A DNA stretch of 64,000 nt, taken from contig NC_090447.1 in the NCBI RefSeq assembly GCF_031143425.1, forward strand, positions 131,459,106 to 131,523,105, given 5' to 3'. Numbering within the stretch: the first letter of the stretch is position 1; every line of letters starts with the position of its first letter. Shown here one piece after another: positions 1 to 11,701 of the stretch. The notes under the pieces are model-generated. The model saw only the letters and a list, made by a program, of their open reading frames with translations, had not been told where the DNA came from and did no database searches. Position numbers and translations under genes: made by a program. Source of the DNA: Pleurodeles waltl. Its lineage: Eukaryota > Chordata > Amphibia > Caudata > Salamandridae.

Positions 1-1076
1 CTAGTCAGTCTATTTAATAAAGGCACATCAGGCAGCAAAATTCCTAACTCACTAATGGAATTATTTGTGGTCAGTTTCTTTAAAAAAGAGACAAGCCAGA
101 AACTCATCCCAATTCCTATCGCCTGATCATTCTATCAAACAGTGACTATAAAGTCTTCACTAGGATCTTGGTAAATCGACTTGCACCTTTAGCTCAGACT
201 GTACTCCATAATAATCAAAATGTGTTTTTGCCAGGTAGATTAATCTCAACTAATACACACTATTTAGTTCAGGCAATGAATAACTATTCCTTGAACACAA
301 TCAAGGCAGGTGTCATCATGTTGTATGCAGAAAAAGCTTTTGACTTAGTTCAGTAGGATGTACTATTCACTATACTTAAAAAAAATCCTTTCCATTGGGT
401 TTGCACAGCTAATAAGAAACCTTATAAAAATGCAGCTGCAAATATAATAGTTAATGCTGAGTCATTTAGAGAAATTGTCATAAGTTGGGGGACGAAGCAA
501 CAATGGCCCTTGTCAGCAAGTCCCTTCTCTTTATCCATAGAACCCTTGGTTTGTGCCATCCAACAAGAGTCTAACATTCTTTCATATACAACTAACACAC
601 TCAAGCTAAAACTGTTTGCAGATGACATAGTCCTATATTTGGCAGAAGAGAAGGACCACATTATGGACACTTTTTTTCAAAATTAGCGAGTTTACAGAAA
701 TTGCTGAATATAAAATCAACCATGCAAAATCTGAGGCCCAATTATTCAACTGTGCATCTGACGTTCTACCAATCACTATGCAGACAGATCACTCTACATA
801 TCCCCCAGTAAGATATCTCTGGATATTTGTTACACCCAAATTCTATGACTTTTTTACACTCAATTACAAATCTACATTAATGAAATGCACCAAATACTTG
901 ATGAGTGGCAGAACCTTCTAATTACTATTAGAGACCGGGTTGCATTCGGAAAAATGAATATTCTTCATTTTTTTATTTTTTCAAAAGTTATGATTAAACT
1001 TTCACAATAATTTTTTGATGCAATAGATTCTAATCTGCAGTGTTTTATTTGAAAGGGTGAGAAGCCTTATATTAAG
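1..1076 (+). pseudogene. L1-type LINE ORF2 fragment, reverse transcriptase part
   Basis: This is the reverse transcriptase of an old L1-like non-LTR retrotransposon, broken by stops and frameshifts. About positions 120-356 read as the RT segment running to the conserved EKAFD block (AEKAFDLVQ, then a stop). About 485-670 continues in shifted frames to the catalytic box, seen as LFADDIVLYL near 605-645. Around 1030-1076 the frame reads FIWKGEKPYIK, the segment that follows the palm domain in L1 ORF2. It is truncated at the left edge of the window. The reading frame resumes at 4233 after an inserted element. It cannot be active. The family (L1 or Tx1-like) is inferred from motif order and spacing only. 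Confidence 0.75.
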
Positions 1077-4000
1077 TGTTAAACATTGGGTGTTTGATTG
1101 GCAGTCATTATGCACTCTGTCCAAGCAGGGACCCTCACTCTAGTCAGGGTGAGGGATACACACACCTAGGATAACCCCTGCTCACCCTCTTGGTAGCTTG
1201 GCAGAAGCAGTCAGGCTTATCTCAGAGGCGATGTGCGAAATATTTGTACCAACACACACAGTAACACAGTGAAAATACTACAAAACAGACACAACACTAG
1301 TTTAGAGAAATAGCCAATATTTATCTGAGTAAAACAAGCCAAAACAGCAAATGTCCAACATGCACAAGCAAAGTTATGAATTTTTAAAGATTAAACTTCA
1401 AGATAGTGCTTAGAAAGACAAACGCTTCAATTTGGTGATATCATGGCATTGCAACAGGGTTGTTACCAACAATCCGATGCCAATGGCACTGGTCACGGAG
1501 TCGCACAGACCCCCAGGTACAGTATTTTGTTAAAATAGCCGGTGCACGTAGTCGGGGATAGAGGCATCACTGGATCCAGTGCGGTGTTGGTTCCGGTGCT
1601 GCGGCAGGGGACCGGAGGCGTTGGTGCGAGGTGTAGGGTCCATGCTGCAGAGCAGTGGATATGAGACAGTGTCAGTACGAACCAGTGATTCCTTAGGCTC
1701 CAGCAGGTCGATGTCTGGCAGTCAAGATGCAGTGGGGTGACCTCATGGAGTTGTGATCACACCACAAGGTTGCAGGTGCTGCAGCGGAATTGGGTGTCAC
1801 GGACATTGTGAAACAGCACTTGGGACTCCGAAGTCACGAAACTTCGGCGGCTGTTGCCGCGTCAGGCCTGCAATGTCCATGAGGGTCATCACACTCCAGC
1901 AGGGACCACAGCTTCAGTTGCAGGTGGTGTCGCGGGGTCAGGCAGCGGTATCAGTCCCGGTGTCGTCCTGCATAGGTGCACTTGGTGTTTCTTGATTTTC
2001 AACCAGCTTTCACCCCCAAAGGCCTAGAAACTGGAATAGGCACCACCTGGTGAATTAGGGTTCACAGCAAGTGAACCCAGAGGCTGGTAGGTGAAGTAGT
2101 TGCTGTCCCTGAGACTTCTTAACAGGAGGCAAGCTCAGTACAAGCCCTTGGAGAAACTTCACAAAGTACACACAGCAAAGGGGCGGTAGTCCAACTCCAG
2201 CTCCTCAGCTCTTCTCCTTATCAGAGGCTCCTCTTGATCCGGAAGTGCTCTAAAAGTCTGGGGTTTTGGGTCTGCTACTCATACTCCTATCTGCCTTTGA
2301 AGTAGGCAAACTTCAAAGGAAAGTCTCAGTTGTTTACAAGATCCTGCCTTGTCCAGGCTTGGCCCCAGACACACATCAGGGGGTTGGAGACTGCATTGTA
2401 GGAGGACAGGCACAGCCCTTTCAGGTGTAATTGTCAGCTCCTCCCCCCAGGAGACTCATCAGGATATCCAGGCTACACCCCAGCTCTCTTTGTGTCAGTG
2501 TCTAGAGAGAATTCAAAATAGCCCAACTGTCCGTCTGACCCAGATGTGGAATACACAAACAGACAGAGTCACAGAATGGTTAAGCAAGAGAATGCTCACT
2601 TTTTAAAAGTGGATAGGTTAAAGGTCAATGCAAGGGGGAAGTAACCTAGACTTCCACAGTAATCAAATGGCTAAAGTAATTCTATGCGTACAACCAATGT
2701 AACGTCAATAGACATTTATTGCATCATATATTTCTTTGCACATGTTAATCCAGTCATTAAATGTAGCTTTCATCTCGCTACACGCAAATAAGACACAATA
2801 CATCATGACACGTCTCCAGGAGCTTGCTGATGATGGCCCTGGCTTGATGAATATGATACCATCAGAATTTTCTGATCAATAACCTGAGCCCCGGATAACA
2901 TATGTGATCGGCGATCTGTGGTACCTAGACCACACACCATTCACTGGATAATTGTTGACCCCAGACGTTGGGCACTTTCCATTACCTGAAGATGTCCCTG
3001 ATCACCAGATTGCCTTGCTACACAGGAGTTTAGGTGCTACTGGCTGAATTGTACTGTCCTGATGATTACCCCCATTTGATTCTTTTTTACAACGGGGTCG
3101 AAACGTCAACATACCTATGAGAGTGGAATATATAAACATAAAGAAGCCTTATGAGACTTCAGGGCTTCCTGGACTGAAGGAGCCACTAGAAGTTCATAAT
3201 TTTCTGAAAGCCACCTTTGTACATACTGTATATATCACCTTCACTTACCTGCACCTTTACATCACCTTCACTGTTTTTACTAGGAGCACCTATTCAGACT
3301 AATGCAAACTTTACGTTCAGAATGACATGTTCAACGAAATATACGTTTAATGTCTGGAATAACATGTGCAAAGAAATATATAATGCAATAAATGTCTATT
3401 GACGTTACATTGGTTGTACGCATAGAATTACTTTAGCCATTTGATTACCGTGGAAGTCTAGGTTACTTCCCCCTTGCATTGACCATTAACCTATCCACAT
3501 TTACTACCTGGTCATAAGGTTTAGAGGGTATTTGCCTCATCGTCCTTTACATTTTCTAAAAGTGGCATTTTCAAACTGACAATCTAAAAACCAACTTCAC
3601 CAAAACATGTATTTTTAAATTGTGAGTTCAGAGATCCCATACTCCAATCTCTATCACCCAATGGGAAACTGCGCTTAAGGGATATTTAAAGGCAGTCTAT
3701 GAGAGAAATAGGCCTTGCGACAGTGAAAACCGAATTTGGCAGTATTTCACTTTCAGGACATGTAAAACACATCAGTACATGTCCTACCTTTAACATACAG
3801 TTCACCTTGTCCATGGGGATACCTAGGGCCTACCTTAGGGGTGCCTGACATGTACAAAACGGGAAGGTTTGGGCCTTGCAAGTGGGTACACTTTCCAGGT
3901 TGAATTGGCAGTTTAAAACTGCACACACAGATACTGCAGTGGCAGGTCTGAGCCATGTTCACAGGACTACCCATGCAGGTGGCACAATCAGTGCTGGAGG

Positions 4001-4232
4001 ACTACTAGTAGCATTTGATTTACAGGTTCTGGGCACTTCTAGTGCACTTTAGTAGGGACATACTAGTAAATCAAATATGCCAAACATGGAAAAGCCAATT
4101 ACACATACAGTTTACACAAAGAGCAGTGGTAAAGTGCCCAGCGTCCTAAAGCCAACAAAAGCTGGTCAGAAAAAATAGGAGGAAGGAGGCAAAAAGCGTG
4201 GTATGACCCTGCAAAAAGGGCCAGGTCCAACA
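1077..4232 (+). mobile_element. LTR-like non-coding element, family A copy 1
   Basis: The 3156-bp unit starts TGTT and ends CCAACA. It is flanked by ttaag (1072-1076) and ttaaa (4233-4237), a 5-bp target duplication with one mismatch. Removing it brings the two halves of the host L1 fragment back into one reading frame. Three further copies with the same ends lie at 6783, 24893 (reversed) and 35963. Shared blocks include the left part with CTCACTCTAGTCAGGGT and the right end ggtaaagtgcccag...aaagggccaggtccaaca. TG...CA ends and 5-bp duplications are LTR-retrotransposon traits, but I see no gag/pol and no internal pair of LTRs. It may be a large solo LTR or a non-autonomous derivative. Confidence 0.7.
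2610..3497. mobile_element. foldback element with ~154-bp inverted repeats
   Basis: The left arm (about 2610-2763) is the reverse complement of the right arm (about 3344-3497) with only a few mismatches. Shared text includes acaaccaatgtaacgtcaat and ggaagtaacctaga on opposite strands. The ~580-bp loop has no convincing ORF. It contains, at 3059-3108, ctgatga followed by a run of C, a spacer, a run of G and cgaaac, which resembles a hammerhead ribozyme core. Penelope-like elements carry such ribozymes and can have inverted pseudo-LTRs, so this may be a Penelope remnant. It lies wholly inside family A copy 1. Confidence 0.6.
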
Positions 4233-4870
4233 TTAAACTTCAGGGAATTCAATTAAACGAGGATAAGGGAGGGCTCTCACTTCCTAGATTGAAAGTATAC
4301 TGTCAGGCGGCCTTTTTAAATTGAAATTCTAGATCCATTAAAACTATTTCAAACTATAGTAATTTCTATCTGAATAGAATGATGGTTGCAAAAGGTTCTA
4401 GACTTTTCCTATGTTTAAAGATTCCTAGATTACCAAATAGATCAAGATATACAATTACATTTATTATTGCCAATCGTTTCACTAAGATATGGTGAGAGTA
4501 TGAAGTCCCTAGATGTCATCCTTATCTAAAGCTTGGTGATTCTATCCTGCTAGGGCTACCGTTAGGAAACCAATTAACTAATTGGTTGGTCAGCCTGGCT
4601 TTCGCACACTGAAAGATTTTTTTTTGCAATAACAAAATACTCGATGGCAACAAATTATTAACACTCAGCCCCACTGTAATACTAGCCTATTATTTAGCTT
4701 CATGCAAATCAGATACTTCTGCAGTGGCTATAATATGGGAGTGAAGGTGTTAGCAGAAAATATCAGCAAAGCATTTTATGCATCCAAATTAACAGGTACA
4801 AGTAATTGGTCTTGAATCTTTCATCTGAAGACTTATGAAGAGGTGGTTTCAGAATTTGCAATAGAATTAA
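4233..4870 (+). pseudogene. L1-type ORF2 fragment, C-terminal continuation
   Basis: This continues the LINE fragment interrupted at 1076. The first codons after the insertion read KLQGIQLNEDKGGLSLPRLK, matching the conserved L1 segment after the palm (GGLSLPnLK). Reading continues in broken frames to about 4760 and fades before the MITE at 4871. No 3' UTR or poly(A) end is recognisable. Confidence 0.65.
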
Positions 4871-4990
4871 GGGCCTGATCACGACCTTGGCAGAGGGAAT
4901 TCCTCTGTCACAAACGTGACAGATATCCTGTCTGCTGTATTCCAAGTTCCATGGGATATAATGGAATCTGTAATACGGCCAGCGGAATAT
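4871..4990. mobile_element. partial palindromic MITE (Harbinger-type)
   Basis: Starts gggcctgatcacgacctt directly after a taa trinucleotide (4868-4870). It runs through a hairpin centred near 4955, where ccaagttccat faces a related inverted sequence. The right half decays after about 4990 and the expected closing terminal repeat is missing. The same family, nearly complete, is at 62139-62307. Confidence 0.6.
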
Positions 4991-5054
4991 CCAGTGGTTT
5001 ATATAACATCCCTTGTAAGGAGGGCCTATGCATCTGATGTGGAATAAGCATAGC

Positions 5055-5056
<2 letters not shown>

Positions 5057-5118
<62 letters not shown>

Positions 5119-5185
5119 CATATCATTAATATAATTATTATAATAATACTTATTATTACTATTATTATTACTGTTGTTGTTATTA
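5057..5185. repeat. mirrored (ATT)n/(AAT)n microsatellite
   Basis: About 25 bases of ATT repeats run directly into about 33 bases of AAT repeats. The block is therefore self-complementary and could extrude a cruciform. Degenerate TTA repeats continue to about 5185. Confidence 0.9.
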
Positions 5186-5963
5186 GTATCATTAGTTTAA
5201 GGAAAATATTTTTTGAGTGTACTTTTTTTTTAAATGTATGGTGTGAGTCCGATTTCCGACTTTTGCTACATTGTGTTTTGTAAATCGTGTGGCTCTATAC
5301 TGAAATCGTTTGATAACCAGCAATAACATTTTCTGGCACGCTACACCAAGGGATCATAGAAATGGTAGAAATGTGATGTACAAATGCATTTACTACAACA
5401 TAACGTTAAGAGATGTAAAGAGGAGGAAAGTCCAGGTTTACTAAAGTAGTATGGAGTGGCTTTGCCTCAATCCTAACCCCAAATAAAAGCAGGCTCATGC
5501 AAATGATAATTCAATATATCAATGATACAGCGCCATGTATAATATGTGCTTTAGTCGTGAGCACACACTTACAGGTCTGCCCCCTGCGCTTGTGCCTACA
5601 TGTGTAGGAATTAGTACTGGAGGGTATAACTCTACTTCATCTTTTGCAGGACAGTGTGGGCTCACCCTTAATTCGCAGCGATGGCCTCTGTTGCACTCAA
5701 CACTAAGATGTAGCAGGAATGCCTTCGCTGACATTATCAGCAGACACTTCTTAATCTGGTGCCACACTGTTTTCTGCCCTTTATGCAACGCAACATTGCA
5801 GTTTTTCATAAGGGCTCCCTTAGCTGAAAGATAGTAAAACTGCACCTGGGACTTTGCTATATGGGGAAAGACTAGAACTATACTGCGACACCCTGAACAA
5901 TCACAGGAGGCTGTGGGAATTTCCTTGTGCCCCTTAGCGCCCACCTGCCGCCACCATGTGGGT
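5186..5963. other. no recognised gene or element
   Basis: Between about 5519 and 5986 both strands stay open for 99-155 codons in overlapping frames, but neither product shows a recognisable motif. I treat these as chance frames. Confidence 0.5.
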
Positions 5964-6318
5964 ACCGTATTTAAAATACGGCACACAATGGTGCAGGGTA
6001 GGGAGCAATAGTGTAATTATTTTTTTTGCTATTGATGTACTCTACAGGAGTAGCACCAACATTTTGGTGCTACTCCTGCAGAGTACATAAGGGCCCATTA
6101 TAAACAATGGTGTGCCCCCTTTTAACGTCTGGTCTGAGCAGGTGTTAAAAGTGCTGAAAAAAATGGTGCAAGGAAATCTATTAGATTTCCTTGTGCCATT
6201 TTTTCGGGCTCCTCTAACGGGGGAGCGCCCCACTTGCATACATTATGCCTGGCGCAGGCACAATGTGGCACAAGGGTTTACAAAGTGGCACAATCCATGC
6301 ATTGTGCCACTTTGTAAA
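5964..6318. repeat. cluster of four palindromes
   Basis: Four self-complementary blocks follow one another: 5965-5981 (8-bp arms); 6035-6088 (25-bp arms, one mismatch, 4-base loop); 6158-6204 (23-bp arms around one base, two mismatches); 6277-6318 (18-bp perfect arms around ccatgc). The block is probably the inside of an old foldback MITE whose ends I cannot define. Confidence 0.75.
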
Positions 6319-6782
6319 TATAGCGGGGGGGAAATACCACTATAGCCGCCTTAGGGTAAAAGAAATTACTCTATGGCGGTGCTCAGGAGGTGCTAGGGGC
6401 TCTTAAAACTGCCCCTATGTTTTATCAGTGTTAGTGGTTATCGAAGTGCCTACAAAACTAAGCAAACACTGATCGCTGCCACCTATGGCTCATGAGGACC
6501 TGTGATTCGTGTAGCAGGGGACCCTCGCAGATTGCTTTTATATTTATGGATGACTGGGCTGGATTATGACAGATATAACACCAAATGCAATGCCAGAAAA
6601 CTCTTTCTAATGAAAACAGTTCACTTTTATAAATCATGCTGTGCAGACATTTTACACCTATAAATCTCCTCCTCACAGATGTATAACTCCTGATTTGGTA
6701 ACCTGGCCCATTTTGTTCATTGTTTAGTAAGCTCAAGTGTTTCTGCATAACTGTGAAAAACTGGGTTGTTGATTGATTGGAG
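6319..6782. other. no recognised gene or element
   Basis: Unique-looking sequence between the palindrome cluster and family A copy 2. Open frames here lack recognisable motifs. Confidence 0.4.
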
Positions 6783-9118
6783 TGTGAGCTCTGATCAAGC
6801 AACAGTCACAATCCATAACAACTTGAACCAGAAAAAGTCACTAAATTAACCCCTGCTTAACCCTGGGTAGCTTGGCACAAACATGCAGTGAAGTTTAACT
6901 CAGATACGATGTGTAAAGTATTTAGACAGCACACAAACATTAATATGGTGAAAACACCACAGTCATTCAGAAAGATGAGTAGATTTTCATATTAGTGACG
7001 CCAAAACAACAAAAATCCAATCAGTAGGACTGTAGTTATGATTTTTCAAAATTTTAACTGAGATCCGGTGCCTAAAAAATTAAAGCGGCAACGCAGGGTT
7101 TCAGGTCGCGCGAGACAGTTCAAAGTTGAAAAATGTGGTAGACCGTGATGAAGCATGAGCCAGATAGAAGAAGTAGATTGGGCCCCATTTCCCTTACCAT
7201 AAGGCTTAGAAGAATTTTCAAGAAAACATTTTCTCAGAAGGTAAAATTCAGTGGGGGGAGGCCACAGAGTGTGTCAGAGGTGGGAGCATTGTTGTCGAGT
7301 AGCCGATGTATGCAGTCTTGTTGAATATTTCTACATTCAGACTTTCTTAGAAGTTGAACATCTCCCAGGGATGAGGCAAGAGACTGTAGCTGACGAGAGT
7401 TCCAGGAGGCCATATACCCTTTGGTAGAAGGACCGCTAAGCAGGACTTGCTGCTGTAGAGAAGAGCAAAGCAGAAGCAGCTGTAAAGTCAGGTTGACCGA
7501 TGATGAACCTTGAGCGGGTAGCTGAGCAGGTTGGTCCCACTCTTCTCTCTGTTTTCAAAGCAGTTTTTTGCCAAAAAAGTTCCAAGTCCCAACTTTTCAG
7601 TTGTTGTGGGTATCTGGGCAACTTTAGCACCACAATCGAGGGTCCAGGACTGAAGGGACACCACCTAGGGGGTTCACGACTCACTCAGAGTGGGTCCAGG
7701 TTCAAGAGGGTAGAAGCCTGTTTTGTCCCTGTGGCTTTGAACGGGAGGCCAGCAAACTAGCCCTTGGAGTTACTCTGGTAGCCCTGGATTCTGGTGAAGA
7801 AGTAGGGCACAAACAGCAGGTGCTGGCCTCTTGGGATTTGAGACAGACTCCAGGCAGCAAACAGTCCTTCCAAGTGCAGCAATTCCATCGTGTGGAGTAC
7901 ACAGCAGGCCACAGCAGCAGGCAGTCCTCTAAGATTCCTTCCACAGGCCCAGAAAATTACCTGAAGAGTGGTGCCACCATTTTATTTGAATAGAGCAAGG
8001 CATCCAATGTTCCTTTTTGGATTGCCTTTGTATGGTTATTAATGGTCGTCAACTCCTTTGTGCAACATGGTCAATGCCTTTAAAATTCCCCTTATTATGG
8101 ATTATCCTCTGGACCAAGACTGGTTTGTAGACCGATGCCGGTATTGAACTTTCCTTTTTCCCTTTTTTTTAAGAGATGATATGTCCAAGGATTGCATCGA
8201 GTATTTTAAGCCATCTGTGGCCTTTTTTCCTTCGTTTCTTCACCTTAGTTTTGAATTTTAGTTTGCAGTCACCATTTTTAAGCTTTGCTGGGCCCCTGTG
8301 TTAATTATTCGTTTTCCAACTTAAATTCAATTGCCTCTCTGGTTAAGTGCAGCCTTTCCTAACTTTAATCAGTAGCTCTGTGTTGGGTTTTCAGTTAATG
8401 AAAAGTTTCTCATCTCTCTGGTTGAACTCCTTAGATGCAGTATACTTTGTAAAAGTAGCATTTTAAAAATTGTAATTTAAAATTCGGCCATACCGTTAAC
8501 GAGGATGCCAAACAAATACTGCTTATCTGTCCCCTGTCAAAAGTTAGCAATTGTAATAAGGCAACCCAAAGTTATCCTGTGGAACAGGTAGGCCTCACAG
8601 TAGTGGAAAAACAAATTTAGGAATTGTTCACTATCAGGGCATGACCAACCTTTTAATTACAATGCACCCTGCCATTTGGGCAACTTATGGCCTGCCTTAA
8701 GGGGTGACATATGCAATAAAAGGGGAGTTCAAGTATTGGCTTGAGGGTTACATTGCTAAGTCAAATTGGCAATTTCAAACTGCTTCGGGCTGCAATGGCA
8801 GGCCTGTGACGTGTTCTTAAGTGGGTGGCACAATATATTCTGCAGGCCCATTAGTAGTATTTTATTTGCAGGCTTTGGGTGTGTAAATAGTATCCCACTC
8901 TACAAGGGACTTATAAGTAAATTAAATATGCCAATCAGGTGTAAACCAATATTACCATGTTAAGGAGAGTGGGAGACAAGCACCTTAGCAGGGGTTAGCA
9001 GTGGTAAAGTGCACACAGTCCTAAGGACAACAAAAACAATTTTCAGAAAGAAAAAGAAATGGAGGGAACGAGGCAAAATGTTTAAGGGAAGACCACCCTA
9101 AGGATGTCAGGTCTAACA
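6783..9118 (+). mobile_element. LTR-like non-coding element, family A copy 2
   Basis: The right end gtctaaca at 9118 and the preceding text with ggtaaagtgcacacagtcc match the family A right end. The left part (aaattaacccctgcttaacc, tagcttggcac, gatgtgtaaagtatt) matches copies 1 and 3. The left end near 6783 (tgtgagctctg) is approximate and no clean 5-bp duplication is visible. The interior (about 7100-8000) has no coding motifs. Confidence 0.6.
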
Positions 9119-10193
9119 ATGAGACAAACTGCATGAGAGTGCTTGCTTTTTCATTGAGGCATAAAATAAGTCTTTTTTCATGGGCTTAAAACTCATATAT
9201 CTGCCTTCTGCTAAATCTTTAATGGAAGCTGTTATGAAGAGGGTGTTATTGCACCCATGGAAAGAGACCTTTTATGTCAAGTTAGAAAGTATGTAGAGCT
9301 ACAATTTTAATATATATTTGTCATCAAATGAAATTTACCCACAAATAGCTGATCTGAAAGAGTGCATGTCTAAACTTGTCCATGTCACGTTGCATTTTAA
9401 TTGGTGGGAAAATAGTGGAAATGCATGTGAGTTTTCTCAAGACAATATTACAGAAAGTGTTTTGAGCCACTGTAAAATGGAGAAGTTTGATACAGTAAGT
9501 AGCAAATGTATAGCCAATGCATTATGTTTTAACCAAGAAAAGTTAGTGCATGAACAAGACTTTTTCTTTAAAAAAAAAGAAAACTGACTTTGCTCTATTT
9601 TTGCTATTTGTGAATGAATGTAAATGAAATGAACGTATTTCCAACACAGACACATACTTCAAATTCGAGAAGTGGTGTAAATGTATTGAATGGCCTTTCT
9701 AGTGCGTAAACTGTAAGCAGAGTGCTTAATCAGCTGCGAATTCTGCCCTGCTGTGAACACAATTCTCAAACAGAAAATGTTTAGGCCGCCATTCCTTGTT
9801 GATATATTACAACGGTAGCTAGGCACAAAAGAATTGTCAACATTTTGGAAATATAATACATAACTGTAAACATGAAACCATTATTGATCACAAAAATATT
9901 ATGCTGTTTTAGAGGAAAGGCTGCTTCAGTCATGGTAATCTGAAAGTTGCTTGTCTGTGTGATTGTTCCTCTTATGCGTTCACAAAAATAACCATACTGG
10001 GTCCTAAGTAAACCGCAGTTTGGCTTTTTCTATTCTGACATTTAGGTCAAAGAAGATGTGCTGTGTGCTTATGCATGTGAAGATCCAAAATGAGGTCAAA
10101 ATGGTTCCACTATATTTGCAGAATGTGCTACGTGTACATTTTGCAGCACACATTGAAAGAGGAAAATGCCTTTAAGGAATGTTTTTGTGCAGG
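9119..10193. other. no recognised gene or element
   Basis: AT-rich. An 89-codon frame at 9318-9587 ends in a lysine run and shows no known motif. From about 10120 the text resembles the inside of the MITE at 22270-22916 (ttgcagcacaca, gaaagaggaaaa). Confidence 0.4.
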
Positions 10194-10705
10194 AAGGTGT
10201 CCCTCCCTGCACAAAACTAATCCTGCTTGTAATGCAAGCATCTTCGCAACGTGGTGCAAAGGTGCCTGGTTTGGCACTATGCAGCACCCTTAGTCGATAA
10301 GCTCATTCCTGCTCTTTTCCTGTCACGTACCACAGAACAATAAGTTGTCTCACTGTGTTGCATGACAATTTGATAAATCTGGCAATCTGAGTATGTTTCG
10401 CTCCGGTGTAGTCTTAATTTCTATTGCCATCCCTGATTAGTTGTGGTACAAGGTGTCCCTCCCTGCACAAAACTAATCCTGCTTGTAATGCAAGCATCTT
10501 CGCAACGTGGTGCAAAGGTGCCTGGTTTGGCACTATGCAGCACCCTTAGTCGATAACCTCATTCCTGCTCTTTTCCTGTCACGTAGCACAGCACAATAAG
10601 TTGTCTCACTGTGTTGCATGACAATTTGAGAAATCTGTCAATCTGAGTATGTTTCGCTCCGGTGTAGTCTTAATTTCTATTGCCATCCCTGATTAGTTGT
10701 GGTAC
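10194..10705. repeat. recent 256-bp tandem duplication
   Basis: Two head-to-tail units, 10194-10449 and 10450-10705, each start aaggtgtccctccctgcac and end gattagttgtggtac. By eye they differ at about five positions. The first part resembles the inside of the MITE at 22270-22916 (tgcacaaaa...aatcctgc, caaaggtgcctg). Confidence 0.92.
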
Positions 10706-11687
10706 ATGTTCTAAAACCAAAAATGTGAACATTTGATAATTGGGATGCTATTTCATGTTGCACCTTGTTAAAGCATATTTCTGTACTGCTTTCAGGTATT
10801 GCTTTTTGAAGATTTTCATATGCTGCCTGGGTAAGTGTAACACACAGACAGTCCAAAATGTAAACCTCATCTGAACTCAGAAAATGCATGAAAGTTTCTG
10901 TATTGCTTTTCATCTGTTTTTATCACCTTTTTGGTTTTACTTTGTCATAGTCTGCAAACTGGATGCACATTACATTGTCTGACCCTTGATTCAATTGGTT
11001 AAGAATAGACACTATTCTTGATGTTTGGCAATATTTTGAAAGTAAATTCACTTTTCTTCAGGGGTTCTAATTTCCCATAGTTCTACCCGTTCTCAAGATA
11101 TTCCCATTTTGATCAAGTATGCATCTAATATGATGATAGAGTTGTGCCCCATCCGTTTGAAGCAGTGAATATCTCATTAGCTTTTTTTGTGAAGATTCCA
11201 TCTTCAGAAGTGTCGTTTTTCTTGTTCTTGAAAAATTCTGTCTTTGGGGTGATTTTCTTTTTTTAATTTGATGTGTTAGATGGATGCTACTAGCCAGAAA
11301 ATGTAGGATTTCATCTTTTGCATAAAAGTTGACACTGTTCATACTAATATTACTGATTATAAGTATATTAAGCTACTAATTGTTGAGAAAGTTCAGGTAT
11401 GTTTTTAACATTGCTGGATCCCATCAACATATCAGCATGGTGTCATCAGCCTACTTGTCTCTAAGGGTGGGCAGAATTTGCAGAGTTTCACTATGCAGAA
11501 TTCTGCAGGGTCACATAAAAACTCTGCGAGATTCTGAGGAGTTCGGCAAGTGGGTAGAAATCACAATGTTGCACTGCCTGTGCTGATTTTTAGTGCCAGG
11601 AGCTTGTTCCGTATTGCGAAAACAGTGTAAAATGCACCATGAAGTGCTCCAGGGAGCGCTGCTGCTTGAGTTGACTTTGCTGCCCGA
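10706..11687. other. no recognised gene; host sequence of the L1 insertion
   Basis: AT-rich sequence without a recognised element. The last ~250 bases (gcagaatttgcagagttt, cagaattctgcag) resume beyond the L1 at 20229 with similar text (ctgcagaaaaactctg, ggaatttgcc). The L1 may therefore have landed in an older, unclassified repeat. Confidence 0.4.
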
Positions 11688-11701
11688 CACGTAGGTTTTC
11701 T
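11688..11701. repeat. L1 target-site duplication, left copy
   Basis: cacgtaggttttct, directly followed by the L1 poly(T) (poly(A) on the minus strand). The identical 14-mer is at the other end, 20215-20228. Confidence 0.92.

Noticed and set aside
5519..5986. Overlapping 155- and 99-codon frames on opposite strands
   Set aside because: No motif, no codon bias visible, and similar overlapping frames recur wherever stops are sparse.
9318..9587. 89-codon plus frame as a small gene
   Set aside because: No recognised domain, ends in a lysine run over an A-rich tract, no promoter or splice evidence.
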